Below are positions 1 through 11,300 of a DNA stretch of 64,000 nt, piece by piece. The notes below the pieces were generated by a model. The model searched no databases, was not told the origin of the DNA, and saw only the letters and a program-made list of their open reading frames with translations. How positions within the stretch are numbered: position 1 is the stretch's first letter; each line of letters starts with the position of its first letter. Origin of the DNA: Strigamia acuminata (lineage: Eukaryota > Arthropoda > Chilopoda > Geophilomorpha > Linotaeniidae); the NCBI GenBank assembly GCA_949358305.1, contig OX442317.1, positions 4,532,186-4,596,185 of the forward strand. Reading direction: 5' to 3'. The translations under genes were made by a program, and so were the position numbers.

Positions 1-65
1 TTATACAGCGTGTCCACTCTTTTCTGGACACCCTGCATTTAATTTGGCAGTTCCTTATTTTACGT
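1..65. repeat. Small palindrome at the window edge
   Basis: Positions 8-37 form an imperfect inverted repeat with arms CAGCGTGTCCA and TGGACACCCTG around an 8-base loop. It may be the end of a transposable element cut by the window edge. Confidence 0.35.
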
Positions 66-870
66 GTACAAATTGGAAATTTATATAATTTAATCATGAC
101 ATTTTAAATGTTTTAACACACCTAGTTGCACTGATGGAACGTAAATGTGCCCCAGCAGACCGGTTGCCATATTGACTAGTCATTCAAGGTTCCTTTGCTA
201 GAAATTAAAGCAAATGAATATTTTAATTAACTCAGGTATCGCAGCAATACATGTAAATTCAATATAATAACCATATCAAACAATCCAGACAATGAATTTC
301 TCCGAATTCCTGGGACATTGGGCTGTTTTGATTGGGCAATTTTCATACGATCACACCCACTGCAATATCCACTGTAGAGAAAAATTGTGCAATTAAAACA
401 GCTGCAAATTTGTGCAACTAGGTTGGTAATTGGTGATATTTTTATGTGATACCTTACTGGCAGTAATTTTTAAATTATTCTAGGCAATTTAAAATCATGT
501 ATAGCTTAATTATGTCCTATTATGGAAACTTTCTTACCTGTTTAAATGACTACGAAACATTATCTAAATTAATAAAGAGAGAGGAAAATAAATAATGTAG
601 AAAAATAAAATTTAAAAAGGCTCCTTTAATGGAATGTATTTTCAAATGTCTAGTTAGTTTAATTGATTCACAACATTTGATCATTCGCAGTGATAAATAA
701 AATACTGAACAGCAGCCGAACTACGATAAACAAATTCAACGTATGTTTACGGGATTGACACTAGCGGCATTCACAATTAAAAATACTTGTGTTTTAAGTT
801 GAAATTTTGAGTTTGAGAATTTTAAAAAACTGGCAATATGTATTACTTTTTTTGACATCATTGGTTACAA
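66..870 (+). repeat. Upstream copy of the fucosyltransferase 3' end and 3'UTR
   Basis: This stretch repeats 6032-6614 in the same orientation, beginning with the last six codons and stop of the fucosyltransferase (ACAAATTGG...) and running through its 3'UTR. It differs by an insertion of about 120 bp at 117-230 and another difference around 547-690. The preceding 65 bases do not encode the rest of the last exon. It is therefore a partial segmental duplication or the tail of a rearranged paralogue, not an intact second gene. Confidence 0.8.
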
Positions 871-880
871 GTTACGGAAC

Positions 881-1533
881 AATTTTACTTTATGGGCACC
901 CTCTCAGATCATCTCCAAAATTTGGTTTTAGGGGTAACCAAGTGTGGGAAAACGGAAGTAGAAAACAGCAGTTTAATGACCAGCGATTAACATCAGATGT
1001 TTGCTTTCACATTTTTAAAATATTAATTTAATTGTTAGCAGCCAGTCATTTTCTCCCCAGAATTGTTATGCACGTGCGCTCTGATTGTCAGCCATTTTTG
1101 TTTTTGCATCAGTTTTACACCTGATTTCACGTAATAAACACTCAACGATTTGTCCTTTTTTCATCATCCTCACCTAAAAGAAGTGTCCATTTCATCTCTG
1201 GTTCGTACCATCGTTTTTCTACCTTAGTTTTGGGGTTCCCTAATCTAATTGTTATGCACGTGCTTTTTCTTTTCTTATTCAGGGGACCCCCTTCCCGCCC
1301 CCACTCTTCCCCGACCCCCTGTCCGCTAACACTGTGGACCAGCGACGACAGCAGCAGCAACAACGACAATGGGCCATATGATTCCCAGCTTAACCTACAG
1401 CCGTTAATCTCCTGATTTCCGCTTCCGTTTTCGTTTGCCCCCAAAACCGTCAATGCCATTCGATTCCCCACCCTTGGTTACCCTAGAACCAAATTTTAGA
1501 GATGATCTGAGAGGGTACCCATAAAGTAAAATT
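881..1533. mobile_element. Inverted-repeat DNA element (653 bp, arms about 65 bp)
   Basis: The left arm, from 881, starts AATTTTACTTTATGGG. The right arm, 1467-1533, is its reverse complement with a few mismatches, including the shared block CTCTCAGATCATCTC. No transposase reading frame is visible. It sits at the end of the duplicated fucosyltransferase 3' segment, where the two copies stop matching. I could not see a clear target duplication. Confidence 0.7.
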
Positions 1534-1933
1534 ATACCTTTGTTTTTATTTATCAATTTTTTGCCAGTTGTCGACACACAAGTAAAAAAAAATAATAAAT
1601 AACATAATTACCAATACGAATTTGATTAAATAGCAACAAAGGGGCGGGTGTGCGTGCGCCCAAACTCCAAAACAATACACCAACACAACAATATGAGTTG
1701 AACGTGCTCTTTTAGCACTTGAAAAGTTTGCGTCGGCAGAAAACAATTTTTTTCGATTTGACTGGTTTAAATCAGTCAAACACTGTCAAATACAGAAAAG
1801 TTGTTTATCCACCAAACCACAGTGAAAAATGACTTTAAATACGTAACTATTAGTTATTATTATTATTAATTAATTAATTATTTGTGTCTAAAACAATTAT
1901 TTTTAATTTTAATATTTCCAGTTTCCTCTCAAA
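1534..1933 (+). promoter_or_regulatory. Upstream region and 5'UTR splice acceptor of the fucosyltransferase
   Basis: AT-rich sequence. A pyrimidine-containing tract ending in TTTCCAG (AG at 1920-1921) lies 12 bases before the ATG, so the coding start is probably in the second exon and the leader exon and promoter lie further upstream. I could not identify the leader exon. There is no clear TATA box, and nothing else is recognised here. Confidence 0.4.
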
Positions 1934-4900
1934 ATGCCGCGCTTATCTCTCCGACGCACTTGCTTCGGACTGGCCGCCCTGGCATTTCTTACTTTATTTA
2001 TGCTGAAGGTCCATTACAGTGACCAACGGTTCGTCATATTCCCCACCACCCAAGTGGACAAACTGAACACAACTCACGATCTCGGCCCTTTGGAAGTGAT
2101 CATACCAACCGAAGAGAACCCCGTCGACAATTACGACTTTGCTGACGAATATTCCGGTAAACTTTGGTTCATGAAAGATGGATGGATCCGTCCAGAGCCG
2201 ACCGCTCTTCGAGACATGCGAGACCCTCTGTGGCCCCACGAATCCGACGAGGATCGCATCGTCAATCAATTGATGTACGTGCCTGCAGACCTGCCGGAAA
2301 TGACCAAAAACGGCTCAAAATTAAAAACAATATTATTGTACAATGGAATTTCAAGCTGGTCGCCGTTGAAACCGAGTAGAAAGATTTTCCTCAAAGACAA
2401 ATGTCCCGTAAACACGTGCACAATCACGGCTGATCGTAGTCAAGCTGATTCAGCAGACGCAATCTTATTCCGGGACCATTTCCAACCTCCTAGTCATCAA
2501 CGGAAAGCTAGTCAAGTGTGGGTTATTTATATGTTGGAATGCCCATTGCACACTCAAAACTTCTCTGACCGCCAGGTAATGTGAAATGATCCCATACGCC
2601 TCAAAAAGAAATGCAATGAAATGCTTTCACGAGCACGCATTTTGTAATACATTTTGTAATACATTTTGAAATACATGTTGATAACACATTTTGTAATACA
2701 TTTTGATAATACATTTTGTAAAATATATTTCTGTGCCACTAAATTTATGGATCCTTCAACGTAGCTATTATATATATATTTTTTTAAATGTTAACTAACA
2801 CTTATGTCAAAAAGTTTTTATAAGTTTTATAGTACACGCTGCAATCTCTATATGAGGAAGTAAATCACTTTTTACGTTGGCCCATGACTATGTGCTATCA
2901 TCATTGTTCAGTTCAATGTTTCCAGGTGCTTCCTGGATTAAATGGGCGGGAAAGTCGTCATTTTTTAAAGACTTTGAAAAGCTAAGGAAAGCTGCCCTGC
3001 CGCGCCCTGCATTGCAGTACAGCGCAGCATTACCAAGTTATGAGTATTATATTGGAAGTTTTTCATTAGCAAACAAATACAAAGGTCAATGGTACTGTTA
3101 AGTGCATTATCTTAGAAAAACATGTATCGTAACATAATGTTTACGCCCTTTTTATTGCAGATAAAAGCAACACCCATGGGCGAACATCCCATACCACGCT
3201 TGATTCACACTAGACCGACGAAGTCGTGAGTTAATGTTAATGCCATTTGGTGTGTAGTAAGTGAGTAGTGCTCACAATACGTTCCCAAAATCGATCGGAT
3301 CAAATGTAATCTTTCGGCTTTTTTGAGTGGACAAAAGAAAGATTAAATCTATTATTTTAACGGTACAGTGATGTTGTATACGCGTGAATATGTGCAGTAG
3401 AAAATTAGGATTGTCATGGCAACACGGTCTTAAACGGTCTGGTGTGAATCCAGCCATAATTTCGTTTTTGAATTTTCTCGTTTGGTCTTACTGTTATTTC
3501 CATTTCCACACGACAGGTCTCCTTTGAGCAGATTTTTCTAAAAATACAAGAAAGAGAAATAAGTAATCGCTTTAATTATGTCTATTTGAAATGTAAGAAA
3601 TACTTTTCTTTGTGGTTTTTCAAAAGATTCTTTTCTCAGCAAAATTAACACATTTACGTGCATGTGCATGTTTCCAGATGTTTCATATGTACAAATCTTT
3701 GTATGAATAATAATAAGTAGATGTGCTCGCCCATGGTCCATAGCAGGAATTAATTTTAGCGTAATGAATTCAGCAGATTTTGCCAGATTTCATTTAGAAG
3801 CCAAAATCGCCATTTCTTTTTCAATTTTTTCAAAAACAATTTTCTAAAAAAGTTTTCCAAAGCACATGGGGGGTGCATATGAATAATGAACCCTTGCATC
3901 CCCCCCTCCTGGGTCGCAGAACCCCTGGACATGGTTAGTGGAACCCCAGGCTCTGTGGAGCAGTTTCAGAAACGCTGTCACATGAATGAGAAAATAAGAA
4001 AATGCTGTTTAACACCAGTGGTCAGATGGAAGCAAGTTATTGGCACACGACTAAAGCCACTCTAAATATTTAGAGTGGCTTTAGTCGTGTTATAAAACCA
4101 AATAAAAATCTGCGATTGTAGCAAAAATTTCTTTGTGTGAACTGTGAACCGATTAGGTTCGTTTACACAAAAATCATATAGCACATGTGTGAAAAGTCAT
4201 TAAATATTATGATTACAATGTCCTACATGTGTGCAACTACAATTAACACTTTTTTTGCTCCTTGTGGTGATATTAATCACCACAACAAGCCTAGTTTCAT
4301 ATTACATTTTCATTGTGGTTTTGTATACAAAGAAAACATTATGATTGCAAATTTTCCCCAATGTGAGATATTAGCACGCGAGTGCATATTAAAATGATAT
4401 AATAATCTAATAATGGTGGTTGGAGAATTTATTTCTATATGATGTGTTCTCATTTTAGGTGTTCAACTGGACAGCTACGTACAGACACGATTCGGATATT
4501 GTCGCCCCGTATGAGAAATTTGTTCCGTATGACCCCAACATCAAATTTCTACCTCCGAGACGTGATTATGCGTTGAATAAAACGCACAAAGTGGCGTGGT
4601 TCGTTTCCAATTGCAAGGCACAAAACGAACGGCTTGCTTATGCACGGGAATTGTCCGAGCATATTGAAGTGGATATATACGGCTCGTGTGGAAGTAAAAA
4701 CTGTACTCGAACACATTCGAAATGTTGGAAGATGTTAGACACAGACTATAAATTTTATCTGGCGTTTGAGAATTCCAACTGTAAGGATTACATCACGGAG
4801 AAATTTTATTTCAATGGATTAGAGTAAGTTTTAATAGTAATAGTAAACAAAAGAAATGTGTGAAAATTTTGAAATTTGTCAAAAAATTGTCATATTTGTG

Positions 4901-6051
4901 AAAAATAATTCAGAGATTTCTTAAATTTGTGAAAAATTATTCATAAACATCTAAAACTTGTAAAAAATTATTCAAAACTTCCGAAATTTGGGAAAAATTA
5001 TTCAGAAATTTATTCAAAAACTTCCGAAAGTTGGGAAAAGTTATTCAGAAATTTATTCAAAATCGTCGAAAATTTCTCAGATTTGTCAAAATACTCAAAA
5101 ATTTCTCAGATTTGTCAAAATACTCAAAAATTTCTCATATTTGTCAAAATACTCAAAAATTTCTCAGATTTGTCAAAATACTCAATAATTTCTCAGATTT
5201 GTCAAAATACTCAAAAATTTCTCAGATTTGTCAAAATACTCAAAAATTTCTCAGATTTGTCAAAATACTCAAAAATTTCTCAGATTTGTCAAAATACTCA
5301 AAAATTTCTCAGATTTGTCAAAATACTCAAAAATTTCTCAGATTGGTCAAAATACTCAAAAATTTCTCAGATTTGTCAAAATACTCAAAAATTTCTCAGA
5401 TTTGTCAAAATACTCAAAAATTTCTCAAAAATTTCCCCAAAATTTTCCCAAAATTTCCCCAAAATTTTCCCAAAATTTCCCCAAAATTTCTTCAAAATTT
5501 CCCCAAAATTTCTTCAAAATTTCCCCAAAATTTCTTCAAAATTTTCCCAAAATTTCTTCAAAATTTCCCCAAAATTTCCCCAAAATTTTTTCAAAATTTC
5601 CCCAAAATTTCCTCAAAATATCATTAAAATGCCCCATTTTTACATTGCTCAGACGTCCATTGATCAGTTTTATAATAAACCCCTTTGATTTTGTGTTTTA
5701 TTTTTCAGGCACGACGTCGTACCAATTGTATTAGGGGCACGCAAAGAAGACTACATTCGGGGCGCTCCTCCGCATTCCTTCATATCCGTCGAAGATTTCG
5801 ATTCACCTAAATCGCTTGCCGAGTATTTGCATCGACTCGATAAAAACGACACACTTTACAACGAGTACTTTAGGTGGAAGGGAACGGGCGAATTTGTGAA
5901 CACATATTTTTGGTGTCGTATGTGTGCACTCTTACACGACGAACTGACTTATAAACACTACGAAAACATTGAAGGATGGTGGCGCGGACCTAACACTTGC
6001 ATAGGAAAAAGATGGAACCAGCAACCAGCAACAAATTGGAAATTTATATAA
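1934..6051 (+). CDS. FucTA: Core alpha-1,3-fucosyltransferase, Golgi type II membrane enzyme (449 aa, 3 coding exons)
   Basis: Coding exons are 1934-2575, 4459-4823 and 5709-6051 (phases 0 and 2), with GT-AG junctions. The predicted protein has 449 residues, close to invertebrate FucTA enzymes. Residues 9-26 form a signal anchor after a short basic tail, which gives the type II topology of Golgi glycosyltransferases, followed by a stem. The catalytic half carries the family donor-binding block VFNWTATYRHDSDIVAPYEKF at the start of exon 2, then YLAFENSNCKDYITEK and HDVVPIVLGA, and near the end FRWKGTGEF. By family knowledge it transfers fucose from GDP-fucose to the innermost GlcNAc of N-glycans. 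That the acceptor is the N-glycan core is inferred from similarity to arthropod enzymes. The ATG at 1934 precedes the anchor directly, and a splice acceptor just before it (ends 1921) implies an upstream untranslated exon. Introns hold a perfect palindrome and a long minisatellite. Confidence 0.93.
2576..4458 (+). other. Fucosyltransferase intron 1
   Basis: The intron is phase 0, with donor CAG|GTAATG and acceptor TTTTAG. It contains short AT repeats built on CATTTTGTAATA (2640-2715), and the perfect palindrome at 4045-4090. No exon is recognised. Confidence 0.85.
4045..4090. repeat. Perfect 46-bp palindrome with no spacer
   Basis: The two 23-base arms meet at 4067/4068 and match without a mismatch. 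The left arm begins ACACGACTAAAGCC and the centre is AAATATTT. Such a sequence can extrude as a cruciform or form an RNA hairpin in the unspliced transcript. Confidence 0.95.
5062..5430 (+). repeat. 29-bp minisatellite in fucosyltransferase intron 2
   Basis: About 12 near-identical head-to-tail copies of a 29-base unit containing TTTCTCAGATTTGTC. The copies are nearly uniform, which suggests recent expansion. Intron 2 runs 4824-5708, with donor GA|GTAAGT and acceptor TTTCAG. Because 29 is not a multiple of three, all three forward frames stay open by periodicity alone. Confidence 0.92.
5425..5625 (+). repeat. 14-15-bp repeat array next to the 29-bp array
   Basis: Variable tandem units of the type AAAATTTCCCC and AAAATTTCTTC continue directly from the 29-bp array and end about 85 bases before exon 3. 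On this strand they form a long pyrimidine-biased tract upstream of the acceptor. Confidence 0.85.
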
Positions 6052-6614
6052 TTTAATTATAGCATTTTAAATGTTTTAAGTCAGGTATCGCAGCAATACA
6101 TGTAAATTCAATATAATAACCATATCATACAATTCAGACAATGAATTTCTCCGAATTTGTGGCACATTGGGCTGTTTTGATTGGGCAATTTTCATACGAT
6201 CACACCCACTGCAATATCCACTGTAGAGAAAAATTGTGCAATTAAAACAGCTGCAAATTTGTGCAACTAGGTTGGTAATTGGTGATGTTTTTATGTGATA
6301 CCTTACTAGCAGTAATTTTAAAATTATTCTAGGCAATTTAAAATCATGTAACTTATAGCTTAACTATGTCCTATTGTGGAAACTTTCTTACCTGTTTAAA
6401 TAAAGTACTGCACAGCAGCCGAACTACGATAAACAAATTCAACGTATGTTCACGCTTGGACGAACAAGGTTCACGGGATTGACACTAGCGGCATTCACAA
6501 TTAAAAATACTTGTGTTTTAACAATTTTAGTTTAAGTTAAAGTTTTGAGTGTGAGAAATTTAAAAAAACTGGCAACATGTATTACTTATTTATGACATCA
6601 TTGGTTACAGATTA
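6032..6614 (+). repeat. Fucosyltransferase 3' end, downstream copy of the duplicated segment
   Basis: This is the partner of 66-870. It spans the last codons, the stop and the 3'UTR of the gene, up to the shared sequence GACATCATTGGTTACA. Its continuity with the intact exon makes it the likely source copy. Confidence 0.8.
6399..6404 (+). terminator. Candidate polyadenylation signal of the fucosyltransferase
   Basis: AATAAA lies about 350 bases after the stop codon, inside the duplicated 3'UTR segment. A similar hexamer is present in the upstream copy near 696. Further AATAAA hexamers lie near 7060-7075, so the cleavage site is uncertain. Confidence 0.45.
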
Positions 6615-8374
6615 CTTCATTGGGAAATCATTTTTGTTTTAAAATTAAAGTAAAACACAAAATATTTTAATTTTTGAATGCCACTACTAAAAGGGTTATG
6701 AAACGCGTTGTATTTTGCATTTTTTTGTATATAATTTCCTCGTTTCTCAATGGAACTGGAGCATTTGTGAAAACAAAACTCAAATTTGGCAAACGGCTTG
6801 TTTTTTGTTACTCTTTTTCCTAGACATTTACATACAATTGCAGATGTGAGAAAACTTCCGCGACTTTTGTACCAAAACTACAGGAAATTGTGGAACAAAT
6901 TTAATATATATTTATGCTCTCATCCAGCAAAAGGTAATTTTAAAATCCACATTTTCGTGCGGCCCACCCCAAGTATTGACACGGCTGGAATGATTAAAAT
7001 ATTAAAAATTCAAATTCAATTTCTTGTTCAAACTTGACTTTCCGTTTCTGGTAGATAGACATAAATAAATAAAACATTTATTCATTTTTTTCCTGCATGG
7101 CCCACATGTGCATACACTGTAAAACTACAAAAAAGATCATAAAATTAAATCAGTATTGCGTGCAGTTCAATCGAATTCGACATGATCACGTTTAAAACAG
7201 ATTTAGCACCGAAGTCGCAAACTGCAATACTTTTTTTTCTTCCAAATACCTTCACACTTTTTGTCGATAACTTCCACACATAATGACCACGGCAGTTCTT
7301 ATTTGAACTTGTGGTCGTTTTCGTTCGTTTTACATTCATTTTGCATTTGGAACGGACCTTAATTGAGAAAATACGGTATTCTTGTATTCTTGTATCTTGT
7401 TTTGTTAAAAAAAATCAGACAATTCATTTTTTTTTCTTTAATACCATTTTTTTCCACTTTTCCAATTTCTAAATGTCATTATCGTCAAGCTAGTAAGTTA
7501 CGATGCGTATTTTTATTTTTTGTATTAAATTTTTTTTCCTTTTTAAAAGTCAGAAACAAAAACAAAAAAGAAATAAATAAAAAGAAAGAAAGAAAACGGG
7601 ATTAACTGTGGGGTTTTTAAAAAATAAACAAAAAAGAAGAAGAAAATTAGATCTCAAACAGAATTATCAAAACACATTTTTCAATCCAAAGCACAAAAAT
7701 TTCCTTCATACTTAAAAAAGATGGCTGACATTTAACATCAAACAAAAAAAAATTAACGCTAAAAAGATCCCAACACGTGTACCAGGGAAATAATTAAAGC
7801 AATTATTAATTAAATATTAACTTAAACATCGTATAATAATACAATTATATATTAAATTACCTAATTCCATGATTTTTTTTCTCGCTTTTAATTTAAATTT
7901 ATATTATATACTTAAAAAATAGCTGAAGCAGAAAAAGGGGGAGAAGGGTTATAGGGTTACAACTAGTTAGTTCCTTCATTAGTTTTAATAAAATTTAAAA
8001 ATCTGGTAAATTTTTTTTTTTAAACTTTAAACAAAAAGAATTCCACAATTCAAATGAGATTCACTTGTCTTAAACTCCTTCGACATTCACTCGCTAGAAA
8101 CATGAGTGACATCAAATGAAAATAACACTTAAAAATTATTAATGGCTATTTTGAAAAGGATGAAGAGAAATTAAGAAAAGGATGAAGAGAAAGTAAGAAA
8201 AGGATGAAGACAAATTTAAGCAAAGGAAAAAAAGAAAAAGATAAACAAAAGAAAAAGATAAACAAAAGAAAAAAACAGCGTGCCAAATTAAAAATTTAAC
8301 CACAGAAATAACGATGAAGGATTGGAGAAAATCACGAAAATAAAATTAAAAACATTTTTCTTTCTTGTTCCCCC
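6615..8374. other. Intergenic region between convergent fucosyltransferase and DAP5
   Basis: Very AT-rich, with homopolymer runs. Around 8160-8220 there is a purine-rich triplication of AAGGATGAAGAGAAA. Reading frames of 60-80 codons exist, but none shows family features. It must hold the 3' ends of both convergent genes. I see no other gene. Confidence 0.6.
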
Positions 8375-11300
8375 TCAATTATCTCCATCGTCTGATGCCT
8401 CTTCTTCTTCTTCAGCTTCTTCTAACCAGGTGAGCCATTGATTCACCTACAAAAACAATTTCAATCATTGAAAATGTCATAACCTATCAAAATCAACGCC
8501 CTCGTTTGCACATCAAACATTTCATGAATTTCCATGTAAAATGTAAAATAAAATGTAAAATTCCATAAAATTCCATAAAATTTCCATGTAAAATGTAAAA
8601 TAAAATGTAAAACTCCATAAAATCCCATGGAAAATGTAAAATTTCATAAAATTCCATGGAAAATGTAAAATTTCATAAAATTCCATGGAAAATGTAAAAT
8701 TTCATAAATTTCCATGTAAAATATAAAATAAAAGGTAATATTACATAAATTTCCATGGAAAATATAAAATAAAAAGTAATATTTCATGAATTTCCATGTA
8801 AAATGTAAAATAAAATGTAAAGTTCTATAAAATTTCATGTTTTAAATGTAAAACATCACGAAATTTCGTACAGCACAAACGAGTGATCCATAGCATTAAT
8901 GTATCCTCTAAAAACCAACCTGAAACAAAGCTTTTCCTTTGCCAGGGTAATCTTCCGTAATATCTTCTTTCCATTTAATGAATGCCTCCTCTTCTATTAT
9001 CTCCATGTCATATAGTAGAACAAACCATCTGAGCAACATTCCTTAAAAAAAAAATTTAAAAAATTTAAAAAAAACCCTTAAAAAAATTCCAAATCCTACA
9101 ACACTACCTTTAGGAAAGTTATTATTGTAGCAATGAACTTGCAGTGCATACAATGCAACAGCTTGCAAGTTGATGTGGTCCTGTAGTAGTGATTGAAACA
9201 CCGGCTAATAAAAAAAAAACAATTAAAAATACAAAACCTCCCAAACCAAAAACCAGCACAAATTACTTTATATTTTTCCAAGAAATCTCGCTCTTTCTCC
9301 TGAACAGTTTTATCAGGTATGAGTCCAATATCGACACCTTCAATTAAAGTCGTCTCTGCAGTAATATAACGCACCAAACTAAAAAATAAAAATAAAAATC
9401 AATTCATCGTTGTAAACACATCTAAATGCATTTTATACGAAAATTACGCACAACACGAACAAACAAAGCCCAAATTGGCAAACATTTCGTACAAAATCCA
9501 CCCAAATTCCCATTATTTCATAAATACCAAGTAACTACAGCATTAATGAACCCAGGCACAGTATGCTGGGATTGATCGATGTTGTCCTTGATCCACTTAT
9601 AGAATACTCCCGGTGTAGGGTCAAGTTGAATCTAAATAAATAATAAATAATAAATAATTAAATTTCAAATTGCATTCGATCAACCACACCCAAGTTTACT
9701 TGTTTCGCAAGGTCGGCTTGAATTCTCAAGAGAGGAAACAGGAAACTGAGCCCGCGGTCTTCGAGAATCTCGAGCAGTCGATCCTTGGTTTGGTCGGCTT
9801 CGGGTAACATGGTCACCAAATTCACTTTGCTCTCGTTAAACACACGACCCAGCCACTGTTTACCTTGCAACTTGTGCAAATGTTGTAAACATAGGAAAAA
9901 TAATGGGTAATGCTGTCCGGCGTACAACGGTTCAGCGACATCCGCCAAACTAACAACTTCGTCGACAATACCGCGAGCCGCAAACCCCGACACGTGAGAT
10001 TTGACACGTGGAATCTCAGCCTCGCGTGCTGCGAGTTGTAGAAAGAGTGTTTTCAGAGTATCCAGTAAATTCGCCGCTACAAGTTGCCCGTCTTTTTTCA
10101 TCGCTGCGATCAGTTGACTGACAAATTCGCGTTCGCTGTCTGAAATTGTCAATAAACATTTAAAAACATACAATTTCACCAAAATTTACATTTAAAACAA
10201 GAAATTTCAAGAACATTTACACTTAAAACATAAAATTTCATGAAAATTTACATTTAAAACATGTAATTTCATGAAAATTTACATTTAAAACATGTAATTT
10301 CATGTAAATTTACATTTAAAACATTTAAAAATTTCATGAAAATTTACATTTAAAACATGAAATTTCATGAAAATTTACATTTAAAACATGAAATTTCATG
10401 AAAATTTACATTTAAAACATGAAATTTCATGAAAATTTACATTTAAAACATGAAATTTTAATTAATTTGTCAAAACTTTTTAAATAAACGAGCGTATAAA
10501 TCGCATCTTTACCAGTTTTGTCCAAGGTAATGGTGACAATGTGCGTGACAAGTTCGGAATTAAACTTCTTAGGAATTTTATATTCCCTTAAAGTCGGTAT
10601 TATTTCTTCTATGTTTCTTGTATTGCTTGCTAAGGACTCCAGGGCCACCTCCTGTCGATTTAACAAAAAAAATTAATTTTCTCAAACAAATCCCAAATCA
10701 TTCGAATTTGATTTAAAATCTTTACAATATTCCTCATCGCTTCGGCTTTGGTGACGCCCTGTTCCTTCTTATTGGTTTTGTTTTTGTCTTGATTGGGTTG
10801 TTTGATCAAAATCGGTGGCTAAAACCAAACAAAAACAATTTAAAAAAAAACAAAAATAAAACTCAATCAAATTTCTCACGTCTTTCTGTAACATGGGATT
10901 AGTGAGTTGTTGAGCTCTCTGGTTGAGAGTTCCACTTTGGAGCATTGTTGACGACTGACTCGACGTCAGTTCTTGCACTCCGTTGTTATATATCGAGAGA
11001 TTGGTTTGAGATGATGACACGGCTGATTTCGGTAAAGAACTTGGCACCTTAGATTTCAATTGCATCATGGAGTTCTGCATTGGTCTAAGGCTTATCTGAA
11101 AACAAAAACAAAACAAAAAAAAATTAAAAATCCCAAATAAAAAAATTAAAAACAATCGCAAACCTCTTCTGGGTTTGCCGTGAATGAAGTTTTCTTCATG
11201 AATCTCGGCGGAATATCTTTAGCAGTTGTTGACGCCTGGTTCTGGTTCTGATTGGGTTGTCCCGAAGCGTTTTGTCGGTTCTGGAAGGCGGCAAACGTCT

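Noticed and set aside
1-65. Coding end of a second fucosyltransferase at the window start
   Set aside because: Only the last six codons are duplicated (from 66); the bases before do not encode the preceding residues.
3860-3960. hAT element suggested by AGAACCCCTGG
   Set aside because: Only one end-like motif; no partner end or 8-bp duplication found.
5031-5734. Three overlapping forward reading frames of 168-201 codons
   Set aside because: They follow from a 29-bp tandem repeat whose period is not divisible by three; the region is an intron of the fucosyltransferase.
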